DNA of 64,000 nt from Sulfurovum riftiae (GTDB lineage Bacteria > Campylobacterota > Campylobacteria > Campylobacterales > Sulfurovaceae): the NCBI RefSeq assembly GCF_001595645.1, contig NZ_LNKT01000001.1, positions 248,001 through 312,000 of the forward strand, given 5' to 3'. Shown in pieces: positions 1 through 8,170 of the stretch. Each line of letters opens with the position of its first letter. The first letter of the stretch is position 1. Position numbers and translations under genes: made by a program. Below the pieces are notes generated by a model, which ran no database searches, was not told the DNA's origin, and saw only the letters and a program-made list of their open reading frames with translations.

Positions 1-51
1 ATCAAGCCTTCATGGGATGAATTGGAAGAAGTAACCGAAGATGAAGAATGA
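1..51 (+). CDS. C-terminal tail of a gene cut by the window edge
   Basis: Reading frame 1 is open from the first base and ends in TGA after 16 codons, with an acidic tail (ending EEVTEDEE). It overlaps the next gene by 11 bases, so it is the preceding member of the same operon. In known cassettes with DUF4420 and AIPR genes, the gene in this place is usually a Z1-domain helicase/ATPase. That identity is inferred from context only; 16 residues cannot show it. Confidence 0.6.
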   Translation: MKPSWDELEEVTEDEE

Positions 52-1009
52 TCCATGGTCAAATATAAATCCGTCTGCCACTGACAATAGGCTCAGTGGA
101 ATACTTGCGGACAAAAGCAATATTCTTGAGTTCTACTGGGCAAAAGACACTTTTGGCAATCTGCTGTTTGTTCTGTCTGCACCATCGGAAATCATACCAA
201 ATGCCAAAATTCCAAAACTTCAGGGAATTGATATAGCTATCGGAAAATATGGGAGAAACAATCAGCTGATATTCTCCCTCGAATCAAAAGAGTATAAAGA
301 TATATTTTATACACTGTGTATGGATCTCATCTCATCCACAAAAGTACTGCATGATGAAGAATATGCGGTTAATACGGTTTTGTATAGGCTTGACAAGTGG
401 CAGCATTTTCTTAAAAATCGCCGGAAAATTATTGACAAACGGCAGCTCAAAGGACTTGCCGGGGAACTGTTGTTTTTAAAGAATTATTTATTGGTGCGGG
501 ACAGTGCCGAAGCGGCACTTTCTTTTTGGAAAGCTCCGCTTCAGTCGGTACATGATTTTGAGTTCGATAACTTTTCAGTTGAAGTAAAGACAAAATCATC
601 GGTAAACAGTATCTATATCTCTTCATACGAGCAGCTTTTTAGTGAACTGGATTATCTGCTTCTGTATGTTGCCACACTGAATGACAGCACATCAAGAACA
701 CCCAAAGCATTCAACATCTATACATTGATTGATGAGATAAAAGCCGTAATCTCCGATACTGTTTTGGAGGAAAGGTTTGAAAACCTTTTAATGCAATATG
801 GCTTTGTGGGACTGGAGGAATACAGAGACTACTGGTTTTTATTTGTCTCAGATGAGTTTTATGAAGTGGAAGAAGATTTTCCAAGGATAACGGATCTTCC
901 GGAAGGAATTGAAAATCTTACATACCGGGTCAACTTGGAAAAATGTAAAGCCTTCAAGGCGGATATTAAACTTTTAGAGAAAGCGGGGATACGAAATGAA
1001 TACAGTTGA
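41..1009 (+). CDS. PD-(D/E)XK motif protein, DUF4420-like (restriction-system nuclease)
   Basis: 322 aa. The fold signature of a restriction-type nuclease is visible: a helix with G-E at residues 141-142 (LAGELLFL), an acidic residue at 172 or 176, then E181-V-K183 (VEVKTKSS). This matches the DUF4420 family found in MutL/MORC-linked modification systems, where it is thought to be the DNA-cutting part. It overlaps the upstream gene by 11 bases and the AIPR gene by 14, so the three are translationally coupled. The family is assigned by motif and neighbours; cutting activity is inferred. Confidence 0.75.
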   Translation: MKNDPWSNINPSATDNRLSGILADKSNILEFYWAKDTFGNLLFVLSAPSEIIPNAKIPKLQGIDIAIGKYGRNNQLIFSLESKEYKDIFYTLCMDLISSTKVLHDEEYAVNTVLYRLDKWQHFLKNRRKIIDKRQLKGLAGELLFLKNYLLVRDSAEAALSFWKAPLQSVHDFEFDNFSVEVKTKSSVNSIYISSYEQLFSELDYLLLYVATLNDSTSRTPKAFNIYTLIDEIKAVISDTVLEERFENLLMQYGFVGLEEYRDYWFLFVSDEFYEVEEDFPRITDLPEGIENLTYRVNLEKCKAFKADIKLLEKAGIRNEYS

Positions 1010-3071
1010 AGAATTCTACAATGATCTTATGCAGCAGATATATGCATCTGCCGATGCCGAGGAAGACTACAAAGTAAGTCAGTTTTTTGACAATTCCATG
1101 GAGTATCTTATGGAGGACGGTACAGTTCAGGACTATACCTATCTTCCGTATAAAAAATCAGGTTCGGGAATGCGTGTAGACGGCTATGAACTGATAGAAG
1201 ACAGAGAGATCCTGAATTTATTTATCTGTGACTATGAGGAAAGTGATGCCCCTGTTACCCTGACAAGAACGGATATTGATCTGAATGTTAAACGAGTTAT
1301 CAAGTTTTTCAAACAGTCTGTTGAAAAAGAACTGTACCGGGACTTGGAAGAGACCAGACCAGGATATGCCATGTCAAGATTTCTATATGAGAACCAGAGC
1401 CGGTTTCATACGGTGAATATTGTTCTTGTAAGTAACAAGCTTCTGAGTGGACGGGTTAAAGAACTTCCTTCGCATAAACTGGAAAGCTACAATGTATCTT
1501 ATGATATCTGGGATATCGGACGATTTTATGAGATTGAAACATCAAAAAACAAGAAAGAAACACTTATTATTAATCTCAAGGAAGATTTTAAAGCAACAAT
1601 ACCTTCTCTCCCAGCACATATAAAGGCATCTCCCTATCCATCATATCTTTCTGTGGTAAGTGGTGAGCTTCTTGCAGATCTTTATGAAGAGTATGGGTCA
1701 AAACTCCTTGAATCCAATGTGAGGAGTTTCTTGCAGTTTAGAGGCAATATAAACAAAGGAATTAGAAAGACATTAAATAATGTAAAAGAGTATGGACCAA
1801 AAAGCATGTTTTTTGCTTATAATAATGGAATTACTGCAACTGCGGAAGAGATAGAGTTAAATAGTGATAATGAAATTATAAAAATTAGAAACTTTCAAAT
1901 TGTAAATGGAGGACAAACTACAGCATCATTATATAATACAAGGAAAGTAGACAAAGTTGACTTATCTGATATTTTTGTTCAAATGAAATTGACAGTTATC
2001 AATGATGAAAAAATCAATGACATTGTTCCCAATATTGCAAAGTTTGCCAATACTCAGAATAAAGTCAGTGATGCAGATTTTTTTTCCAATGATATTTATC
2101 ATATCCGTATGGAAGAGAAATCTAGGAGAATATGGGCTCCTGCAAAAGAAGGAGAACTTAAAGGAACCAAATGGTTTTATGAGCGGGCAAGAGGACAGTA
2201 TCTTGAAGTACAGTCCAAACTGACAGAAGCCAAGAAAAGAGAGTTCAAAACTATACATCCAAAATCCCAGATGTTCACCAAAACAGACTTGGCAAAATAT
2301 CTTATGGTATGGGAAAACAAACCCCAGATTGTCAGTCGGGGAGCACAGAAAAACTTTAAAGCATTCGGAGAGATTATTGTCCCAAGATGGAACAAGAATG
2401 ACAAAGAGTTTAATGATCTCTATTTTATGCATACAGTAGCCAAAATTATTATCTTTAAAGCATGTGACTATATGGTTTACCGTGAACCATGGTATGGAGG
2501 CTACAAAGCCAATATTGTAGCCTATACACTCTCTACTCTGTCATACCTGCTTGAAAAAGAGAAAAAAAGTATAGATTTTACTGTCATATGGAAAAGGCAG
2601 GAGATTCCGGCTTATTTCCTGAGAGAACTGCAGCATATCAGTAAGTTTATCAACCAGTATATTATTGATACGCCGGAAAATTTTACCAATGTATCAGAAT
2701 GGTGTAAAAAAGACAGCTGCTGGACGAACCTAAAGGAGATTCTGGACAGTACAGAACAGTTGACACTTTCAGAAGAGTTTCTTAAGCATATGGTAACACT
2801 TGAAGAGGTCAAGTATGAGGAGATGGAAGCCAAAAAAGAGCAGCAGATAGACAATTCAATGGAGCTTTTAAAGAAGATGTTTAAACTGCCCATGGATACT
2901 TGGACAGAAATGATACAATGGGGTCAGGAAAAAAACATATTGTCACAGACACAGATAGATTTTTTAAATTTGATTCCTTTGGGAAAGTATCCATCGGACA
3001 AGCAGTCTAAAAAGATACTGGAGACGATTATGTATCTGGAAGATGAAGGGATGAAGAGTGTATGGGAATAA
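996..3071 (+). CDS. AIPR family protein (abortive phage resistance type)
   Basis: 691 aa. It carries the hallmarks of the AIPR family: FRGNINKGI at about 248-256, FAYNNGIT at 273-280 and IVNGGQTT at 302-309. AIPR proteins are linked to phage resistance and occur beside DUF4420 and Z1 genes in restriction cassettes; their biochemical activity is not well settled. The start overlaps the DUF4420 gene by 14 bases. The region around 1750-2140 is more AT-rich than the rest, which fits horizontal origin. The family call is firm, the role is from literature on the family. Confidence 0.85.
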   Translation: MNTVEEFYNDLMQQIYASADAEEDYKVSQFFDNSMEYLMEDGTVQDYTYLPYKKSGSGMRVDGYELIEDREILNLFICDYEESDAPVTLTRTDIDLNVKRVIKFFKQSVEKELYRDLEETRPGYAMSRFLYENQSRFHTVNIVLVSNKLLSGRVKELPSHKLESYNVSYDIWDIGRFYEIETSKNKKETLIINLKEDFKATIPSLPAHIKASPYPSYLSVVSGELLADLYEEYGSKLLESNVRSFLQFRGNINKGIRKTLNNVKEYGPKSMFFAYNNGITATAEEIELNSDNEIIKIRNFQIVNGGQTTASLYNTRKVDKVDLSDIFVQMKLTVINDEKINDIVPNIAKFANTQNKVSDADFFSNDIYHIRMEEKSRRIWAPAKEGELKGTKWFYERARGQYLEVQSKLTEAKKREFKTIHPKSQMFTKTDLAKYLMVWENKPQIVSRGAQKNFKAFGEIIVPRWNKNDKEFNDLYFMHTVAKIIIFKACDYMVYREPWYGGYKANIVAYTLSTLSYLLEKEKKSIDFTVIWKRQEIPAYFLRELQHISKFINQYIIDTPENFTNVSEWCKKDSCWTNLKEILDSTEQLTLSEEFLKHMVTLEEVKYEEMEAKKEQQIDNSMELLKKMFKLPMDTWTEMIQWGQEKNILSQTQIDFLNLIPLGKYPSDKQSKKILETIMYLEDEGMKSVWE

Positions 3072-3112
3072 GATGATTAGTGTATATTTTGAATAGTTAT
3101 TTCCAGCTTGAG

Positions 3113-4363
3113 CTATAAAAGTTTTTCAATCTTCTTTGCAATCTGCTCAGACATCAAAGGAGGAACTGCATTACCAATCTGCGTAAAAATGGCTGTTCTC
3201 GGTCCTTCAAAATAAAAGTCATCCGGGAAAGATTGAATCCTGGCCGCCTCTCTTACTGACAAAGATCGTGCCTGTTTTTCATCTGGATGGATGAAGTAAT
3301 GACCATCCTTTGCAATATGTGCTACCATAGTTTGACAGGTAGATTTGTTCGATTTAATTACATTAAAGCGATCCAGAAATGACTTGGTATTCTTATGATT
3401 GATTAATCTTTTTGGCAGGTCAGAATATTTTAATTTATGATTTTCCTGATTCCATTTATTAATAACAATTTTATATATTTCTCTATCTCTATCATTGTGT
3501 GGTCTGGCTATATGGTGTGTTAAAATATTAAAACTGTCTTCTCGAATACCACTTTTTTTCAGATACTCAGATGGTGATTTACTATAAGCTCCTTTACCAT
3601 TTTTTGCTTGTCCTGGTTTAATTGGAGGAAGATCATGAAGAAGATCACCAACTATGGCTCCATCAAAGGGATTGACTCCTTGTTTAGGTGCGAATTTTGC
3701 CATATTCAATTTACAATTTTTTCTGCAGCCGATGATTAAAAATCTTTTTCTGTTTTGCAAAACACCATATTCTGCTGCATTATGAATTTCAGGTTCTGGA
3801 ACATCATATTCTTTGCGAAGAGCCTTCATGAGCATCTCATAGTATTTTCCACCTCCAGCATTTTTTAGTCCCGGAACATTTTCAAATACAAATATTTTTG
3901 GTTTGAATTTATGAAGAAAATCAATATAAAACTCAAAAAGATAATTTCTATGATCATTATGAACTTTTTCGCCCATTCTTGAACGACCAATGAGTGAATA
4001 CGCCTGGCAAGGGGGACCACCTATCAATACATCAATATTTTGATATCTGTTTTCATCCATATTTGTATGAATCTGCTTTACAATATCAGAATACGTATCT
4101 TTGCCGATGGCTTTGTGAATAACTTCAGATTTCTCGATTGAACCACTTTTTGACCATAATTCATCACGTGTTACTTTGCCAAGAAGATAATCACAGTAAA
4201 GATCCAAATTGTCACTTTTTTTCAAAGCCCAATATGCAGCACGTGTTTTCAGCGTTTCGCATGCATATTTATCGGCCTCAACATGTGCAGCAAATTTTGC
4301 CCCAGCTCTCCAGAAGCCTTCACTGAGACCACCTGCACCGGAAAATAGATCTAAAACTACCAT
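3113..4363 (-). CDS. DNA (cytosine-5) methyltransferase
   Basis: 416 aa from the ATG chosen here. Ordered C5-methyltransferase motifs are present: motif I DLFSGAGGLSEGF at the N-terminus, motif IV GGPPCQAYS with catalytic Cys at about 119, ENV at about 161, QNRKR at about 203-207, and motif X QIGNAVPP near the C-terminus. A TTG 42 bases upstream (4405) is possible, but the ATG places motif I at residues 4-12 as in typical Dcm proteins. It lies downstream of vsr on the same strand and is convergent with the AIPR gene (41-bp gap). It should supply the modification arm of the cassette. The target sequence cannot be read from the protein. Confidence 0.93.
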   Translation of the reverse strand: MVVLDLFSGAGGLSEGFWRAGAKFAAHVEADKYACETLKTRAAYWALKKSDNLDLYCDYLLGKVTRDELWSKSGSIEKSEVIHKAIGKDTYSDIVKQIHTNMDENRYQNIDVLIGGPPCQAYSLIGRSRMGEKVHNDHRNYLFEFYIDFLHKFKPKIFVFENVPGLKNAGGGKYYEMLMKALRKEYDVPEPEIHNAAEYGVLQNRKRFLIIGCRKNCKLNMAKFAPKQGVNPFDGAIVGDLLHDLPPIKPGQAKNGKGAYSKSPSEYLKKSGIREDSFNILTHHIARPHNDRDREIYKIVINKWNQENHKLKYSDLPKRLINHKNTKSFLDRFNVIKSNKSTCQTMVAHIAKDGHYFIHPDEKQARSLSVREAARIQSFPDDFYFEGPRTAIFTQIGNAVPPLMSEQIAKKIEKLL

Positions 4364-4414
4364 AATTCTCTTTTTGATTTGTTGTGATGGATTATACCAG
4401 GACAAATCTTTTAT

Positions 4415-4834
4415 CTACTTGGTTAAAATATTTATAGTAGAAATTACTTTTTCAACACATGTGTCTATTCCTTTTTCAATTTCTTCTCCCCAAAATCGGA
4501 TCACTGTCCATCCCTGAGCTTTAAGTTCTTTGTTTACTTTTTTATCGCGTTCAATATTTGATTTTATCTTGTTAACCCAGAACTCTGTGTTGGTTTTGGG
4601 AATATATTTCCCTTCCATCAGATATTTCCCATGCCAGTATTCACTATCACAAAAAACTGCTATTTTTTTGCCTTTGAAACATATATCGGGTTTGCCATAA
4701 ACATCTTTACAGGTTTTTCTATATCGTATCCCTTTGGCCCATAATGCTTTACGCAACTTTATTTCTATTGAAGTGTCTTTTCCTTTTATTCTTGACATAT
4801 TTTCGGATCTGGTCATAGGTTGTTTCTTCTTCAT
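4415..4834 (-). CDS. vsr: Very short patch repair (Vsr-type) endonuclease
   Basis: 139 aa, the usual Vsr length. TRSENMSRIKGKDTSIE at the N-terminus, GKPD with the catalytic Asp at residue 50, and a WHG motif at 67-69 identify the family. Vsr nicks beside T:G mismatches that arise when 5-methylcytosine deaminates, which explains its place next to the C5-methyltransferase. It differs from E. coli Vsr: the metal-site segment reads FCDSEYWHG and the Cys/His zinc ligands that follow it in E. coli are not visible. It precedes the methyltransferase gene on the same strand and is probably co-transcribed. Confidence 0.85.
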   Translation of the reverse strand: MKKKQPMTRSENMSRIKGKDTSIEIKLRKALWAKGIRYRKTCKDVYGKPDICFKGKKIAVFCDSEYWHGKYLMEGKYIPKTNTEFWVNKIKSNIERDKKVNKELKAQGWTVIRFWGEEIEKGIDTCVEKVISTINILTK

Positions 4835-4893
4835 TCTCTCATTTTATCCAAATATGAGTTATGTTTTTATCGTAGAGGAAAATTTAAATCTGA

Positions 4894-4899
4894 TATAAT
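4894..4899 (+). promoter_or_regulatory. Probable -10 box before the nuclease gene at 4960
   Basis: A perfect TATAAT sits in the 125-bp gap between the divergent vsr gene and the following gene, 60 bases before the ATG. No clear -35 is present, as is common for sigma-70 promoters of Campylobacterota. Confidence 0.45.
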
Positions 4900-4959
4900 G
4901 AGTTTAAAACTAAACACTATGCATCAAAATAAACGAAATATGATATTGGATACATAAAA

Positions 4960-5841
4960 ATGGCACAAAAAGACTGGGAAGAAGTACAAAAAATCATTGA
5001 AAATAAATCACCAGGATTTCTTGAAAAATTCCTAACTTCAGATGAAATATTTTTGCCCAATAATTCCTTACCCAACTCGTTTAATGTAGACCGTTCAAAC
5101 TTCAGTGCTTCCGATCTTGGAAAAGATAAGCCGGGACAATGGATTCCCGTATATTACCTCAAAGATATCTCAGAATATTTTAGAGAAAACAACATTGTAC
5201 CGGTCAGAGCCGGGCCAGCTGAATTCTTTTTTTACAAGGGAGTGGTGTTTTTTGATCTGGAGAGTATTGTTTTTGAAAATATAGATACAGAGAAAATTGC
5301 TCCTATTGAAAGCTATATTCCTGTTACGCTCAAGGCAAAATTTCAAAGAAATGAAAATGCCTACTTGAACAAAGCTGTTGCACTTGGGTACATTAACCAT
5401 TTTGTGGATGACGGTGAACTGTCAGTCTTCGAAAAAGAGATTGAAACAGGAAACCGTAAACGATTGCTTTATGGCCAATTTGGAAAAATAAAGCTTACCG
5501 ACCCTTTGCAGTTTAAAACCACCATAGGCAGTAAAACTGTCAATCCCGGATTTCAGTTCGAAATAGACCTTGTTCTTGAAAATAAGGATGAGATCATCAT
5601 CTTTGAAGCAAAAACAGGAGGCAGACCATTTAAAAACTTCTCTCTTCTCCAGCTCTACTACCCTTTGATCTACCTCCGCTCGATCATCAAAGAACCCAAA
5701 CCCATTAGAACCATCTTCATTGACATTACCACTGTGAATGACAGTGAAACCTACCGCCTGCTGGAAGTTCGTTTCAACAATGATATGTTTGATGAGGTTG
5801 AAGTGTCTGCTGCCTGTGAATATAAGCATAGAACAGAATGA
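4960..5841 (+). CDS. Predicted PD-(D/E)XK nuclease, probable restriction endonuclease
   Basis: 293 aa. The C-terminal third carries a nuclease core: E201-I-D203 on one strand, then IIIFEAKTGG with E216 and K218, followed by a helix starting at about Q231 (LLQLYYPLIYLR). The N-terminal two-thirds have no motif I recognise and may bind DNA. Position beside a methyltransferase and vsr suggests it is the restriction partner, but it could be an independent nuclease. It ends in an intrinsic terminator. A degenerate copy of its last 42 codons lies 0.9 kb downstream. Confidence 0.65.
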   Translation: MAQKDWEEVQKIIENKSPGFLEKFLTSDEIFLPNNSLPNSFNVDRSNFSASDLGKDKPGQWIPVYYLKDISEYFRENNIVPVRAGPAEFFFYKGVVFFDLESIVFENIDTEKIAPIESYIPVTLKAKFQRNENAYLNKAVALGYINHFVDDGELSVFEKEIETGNRKRLLYGQFGKIKLTDPLQFKTTIGSKTVNPGFQFEIDLVLENKDEIIIFEAKTGGRPFKNFSLLQLYYPLIYLRSIIKEPKPIRTIFIDITTVNDSETYRLLEVRFNNDMFDEVEVSAACEYKHRTE

Positions 5842-5851
5842 TCATTAAAAG

Positions 5852-5874
5852 TATGGCAAATTGCCATATTTTTT
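5852..5874 (+). terminator. Intrinsic terminator after the nuclease gene
   Basis: Arms TATGGCAA and TTGCCATA separated by one base, followed by TTTTTT. It lies 10 bases after the stop codon. Confidence 0.75.
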
Positions 5875-5960
5875 ATCTACAGTCAAAATATATGATATTG
5901 TAACCTATGCAGCAGATCAGGAAAATATATGGGACTTAATAATAAATTAAAAGAATCAAT

Positions 5961-5979
5961 GTTATCATCTGATGATAAC
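5961..5979. promoter_or_regulatory. Perfect palindrome, likely autoregulatory operator of the toxin-antitoxin pair
   Basis: GTTATCATC-T-GATGATAAC, a 9+1+9 perfect inverted repeat ending 9 bases before the toxin ATG and directly before its AAAGGAAG ribosome site. The downstream antitoxin has a winged-helix DNA-binding fold, so autoregulation through this site is likely. Binding itself is inferred. Confidence 0.6.
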
Positions 5980-5988
5980 TAAAGGAAG

Positions 5989-6330
5989 ATGGTGAGTGAT
6001 CTGGAGAACTTACTGAACCTTAATGGTGAAACATTTCCTATGGATAATGGTTACTGGGTTAAATTTGAAGTTTGGAGAGTTGAGGTGAGCAAAAGTGTGC
6101 CTCATGGCATCAGATATTCTTTGACCTTGCATGATAAGCACAATCATAGAGTTATAGGTTATGACAATGCACATAGTTTTAGTTCTAAAAAGAAATATGG
6201 AGCAAAAAAAGAAACGTATGACCATATCCATAAGCAAATGGATATCATGCCTTATGAGTTCGAATCTGCCTCACAACTTCTTGAAGACTTTTGGAAAAGT
6301 GCAGAGTACTATATGGAGAACAATAGATGA
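5989..6330 (+). CDS. TumE-like toxin (DUF6516 family)
   Basis: 113 aa. The pattern YSLTLHDKHNHRVIGYDNAH followed by a basic stretch and YDHIH matches small toxin proteins of the DUF6516/TumE group, paired with a HTH antitoxin. A strong ribosome site AAAGGAAG precedes ATG. It overlaps the next gene by 4 bases (ATGA). The toxin is known in the family to act on nucleic acids or translation, but the target here is unknown. Confidence 0.7.
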   Translation: MVSDLENLLNLNGETFPMDNGYWVKFEVWRVEVSKSVPHGIRYSLTLHDKHNHRVIGYDNAHSFSSKKKYGAKKETYDHIHKQMDIMPYEFESASQLLEDFWKSAEYYMENNR

Positions 6331-6689
6331 AAACGGTTAGAGTAGGCATTATGTCAAAAGAGGAGTATAAGCAACGAACTATAGACATTGCCAGAGGACT
6401 ATATGTACCTAAAACAAATGAACCTAAGATATGGTTTGAGTCCATGAAGTCCATGGCTCAGATACTCAGTAATGAAAACCAGGCACTGCTGAAAACGATA
6501 CTGGACAATAAACCGAAATCATTAAAAGAGCTTGAAGCGCTTACAGGCAGAGCAAAGTCAAATTTGTCTCGGACACTGAAAACACTTGAGCGTTATGGTA
6601 TTGTAGAGTTACATAAGTCCAATAATGCTTTGGTAGCGGAAGTAAAGGCTACACATTTTAAAGTGGAATTTGGATTTGAAGCTGCGTAA
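6327..6689 (+). CDS. Winged-helix antitoxin/regulator (TumA / HVO_A0114-like)
   Basis: 120 aa. The N-terminus (RVGIMSKEEYKQRTIDIARG) and the helix-turn-helix LKELEALTGRAKSNLSRTLKTLERYGIVEL at about 67-97 match the small winged-helix proteins that follow DUF6516 toxins. The role is to neutralise the toxin and repress the operon. It starts inside the toxin stop codon, so translation is coupled. Confidence 0.75.
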   Translation: MKTVRVGIMSKEEYKQRTIDIARGLYVPKTNEPKIWFESMKSMAQILSNENQALLKTILDNKPKSLKELEALTGRAKSNLSRTLKTLERYGIVELHKSNNALVAEVKATHFKVEFGFEAA

Positions 6690-6740
6690 GACCTACATAA
6701 TATAAAAACCCAAACCCATTTCTGGCACTAAATGACGATA

Positions 6741-6747
6741 CCCCCCC
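6741..6747 (+). repeat. C7 homopolymer in a small hairpin
   Basis: ACGAT-ACCCCCCC-ATCGT: seven cytosines in the loop of a 5-bp stem, between the antitoxin gene and the nuclease-tail pseudogene. It is not in a recognised gene. Confidence 0.5.
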
Positions 6748-6770
6748 ATCGTTAAAACGTAAGAGGGGTG

Positions 6771-6899
6771 CGAACCATCTTCATAGACATTACCACTGTG
6801 GATGACAGGGAGGTCTACCACCTGCTGGAAGTTTGTTTCAACAATGATATGTTCGATGAAGTTGAGGTGCTTTCTTCCTGTGAATATCGTGATGTATGA
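6771..6899 (+). pseudogene. Orphan copy of the 3' end of the nuclease gene at 4960-5841
   Basis: The frame from 6771 to the TGA at 6899 reads RTIFIDITTVDDREVYHLLE and onward, and parallels the last 42 codons of the nuclease gene (RTIFIDITTVNDSETYRLLE), with most bases identical. There is no start and no nuclease core. It is a remnant of a second gene copy. The toxin-antitoxin pair lies between the intact gene and this tail, as expected if DNA was inserted or a tandem duplicate was deleted. Confidence 0.8.
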
Positions 6900-6920
6900 T
6901 ATGCCGGTAGATTGTATTTA

Positions 6921-6929
6921 TGCTATAAT
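6921..6929 (+). promoter_or_regulatory. Extended -10 promoter element
   Basis: TGCTATAAT, a full extended -10 motif, 33 bases before the ATG of the gene at 6963. No -35 match is visible. Confidence 0.5.
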
Positions 6930-6962
6930 AAGGTACAAATTACCAAAATAGAGGATCATGAA

Positions 6963-7367
6963 ATGACAGCGCGTATGGATGGCAGCTTTATTGACTATGT
7001 TGATTTTATTGATGTAGCGGTGGAAGCATTTGAAACCGCACCGAGAAAACTGTTTGAAAAAATGATGCGTTTGATCTTGAACAAATTTCATGATCAGGAG
7101 ATAGAGCTCCAGCGTTTGTCGTTGGAAATGGACGATATGCATGTTTTGCCTGTTGATGATCTGGATGAGTTCTATGACACAGTATTGGATGCCGTTGACA
7201 ATATAAAGCTTTTTAAGAAAAAGCTTGAAGCGATCGAGGCGAAGGATCCTCTTTTTGCTGAACTTCATGATGAGGCGGACAAACTTCATTCGGCACTGGT
7301 TTCCTATATGGACAGAATGGGACAGCTTGAAGTGCGCATTATGCAAGAAGAGCAGAGATCGGCATAA
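6963..7367 (+). CDS. Unknown helical protein
   Basis: 134 aa. I chose the ATG at 6963 because AGAGGA stands 7 bases before it; a TTG 51 bases upstream lies inside the promoter. The protein is acidic and almost all helical, with a heptad-like region over about residues 75-130 (DNIKLFKKKLEAIEAKD). No family recognised. It opens a run of same-strand genes that also encode coiled-coil proteins. Confidence 0.65.
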   Translation: MTARMDGSFIDYVDFIDVAVEAFETAPRKLFEKMMRLILNKFHDQEIELQRLSLEMDDMHVLPVDDLDEFYDTVLDAVDNIKLFKKKLEAIEAKDPLFAELHDEADKLHSALVSYMDRMGQLEVRIMQEEQRSA

Positions 7368-7446
7368 CATTTCATGCAGATACATGAAACATCACAGTAC
7401 CTTCGTACACAAAAAAGGCTTGTCCGAAAACATACTTTGAATCAAA

Positions 7447-7665
7447 GTGATTGATATAGATAAGACACTTGCACTTTTTAAAAATGACTCTAAAAACAGT
7501 GCTTTGCATTTCAAAAAAATGACTTGTAAAAAAGATAAAGACCGTTATTCTATCAGAATAGTCAATACCCAATACAGAGTATTAATGAACATTACAGATG
7601 AAAATATATATTTGGTATGTGTCTGTGACCATGATGAATATGATAGACGCAATAAAGAGTGCTGA
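7447..7665 (+). CDS. Short RelE/ParE-like toxin, without a visible antitoxin
   Basis: 72 aa from a GTG. HFKKM, then YSIRIVNTQYRVLMNI and CDHDEYDRR fit the end of the RelE/ParE toxin fold (core strands plus the conserved HDEY-type tail). An in-frame stop lies three codons before the GTG and there is no good ribosome site, so the gene may be truncated. No antitoxin gene is next to it: the flanking genes encode long helical proteins. It may be a relic. Confidence 0.45.
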   Translation: MIDIDKTLALFKNDSKNSALHFKKMTCKKDKDRYSIRIVNTQYRVLMNITDENIYLVCVCDHDEYDRRNKEC

Positions 7666-7716
7666 AACTGTTTGAACCATAACTTTTCATAGATGGAAGT
7701 TTGCATACCCACGCTT

Positions 7717-7743
7717 AAGGAGTTATATCTTACCATACTCCTT
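7717..7743. other. Small hairpin before the gene at 7767
   Basis: AAGGAGT and ACTCCTT form a 7-bp stem around a 13-base loop, 23 bases before the next ATG. It has no T-run, so it is not a clear terminator. The left arm resembles a ribosome site, so it might be a leader structure. Confidence 0.3.
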
Positions 7744-7766
7744 ACGATAATCTCAAGGAATGATAC

Positions 7767-8162
7767 ATGAAATATCTGCTTATGCTTCTTCTCTTTGTGC
7801 ATGTGGCACAGGCGGCGGAAGCACCCATCTACCAGACATCTCTTTATACCGGTACGGTCTTTCTGTTCCTGCTGCTGGCAGGTATCATCGTCGTGCTGAT
7901 GATGAAACGTACCAAAGATAGGCAGCTGCTGCAGGAGAAAGAAGAGAAGATCGTGCAGCTGATCCGGCAGAATGCAGAGAACGAACAGCACCATATGCAG
8001 AGAGAGCAGGAGATGGAAAAAGAGATCTTGACGCTTACACATACCATTGAGAACCTTGAACTCAGGCTGAAAGAGGGAACGAAGAACCAGGTCGTTACCA
8101 AGATCGAAGAGCTGCAGAACAAGCGTCAGGCAGCACAAAACAAACTTACTGAAGAAGCGTAG
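7767..8162 (+). CDS. Unknown membrane-anchored coiled-coil protein
   Basis: 131 aa. A signal-like segment (residues 1-16, ending VAQA) is followed by a transmembrane helix at about 29-47 (TVFLFLLLAGIIVVLMM) and then a long coiled coil from about 50 to the end, rich in E, Q and K. It is probably a single-pass inner-membrane protein with a cytoplasmic rod. It ends 8 bases before the next coiled-coil gene, so the two are likely one operon. No family recognised. Confidence 0.7.
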   Translation: MKYLLMLLLFVHVAQAAEAPIYQTSLYTGTVFLFLLLAGIIVVLMMKRTKDRQLLQEKEEKIVQLIRQNAENEQHHMQREQEMEKEILTLTHTIENLELRLKEGTKNQVVTKIEELQNKRQAAQNKLTEEA

Positions 8163-8170
8163 GATACACT

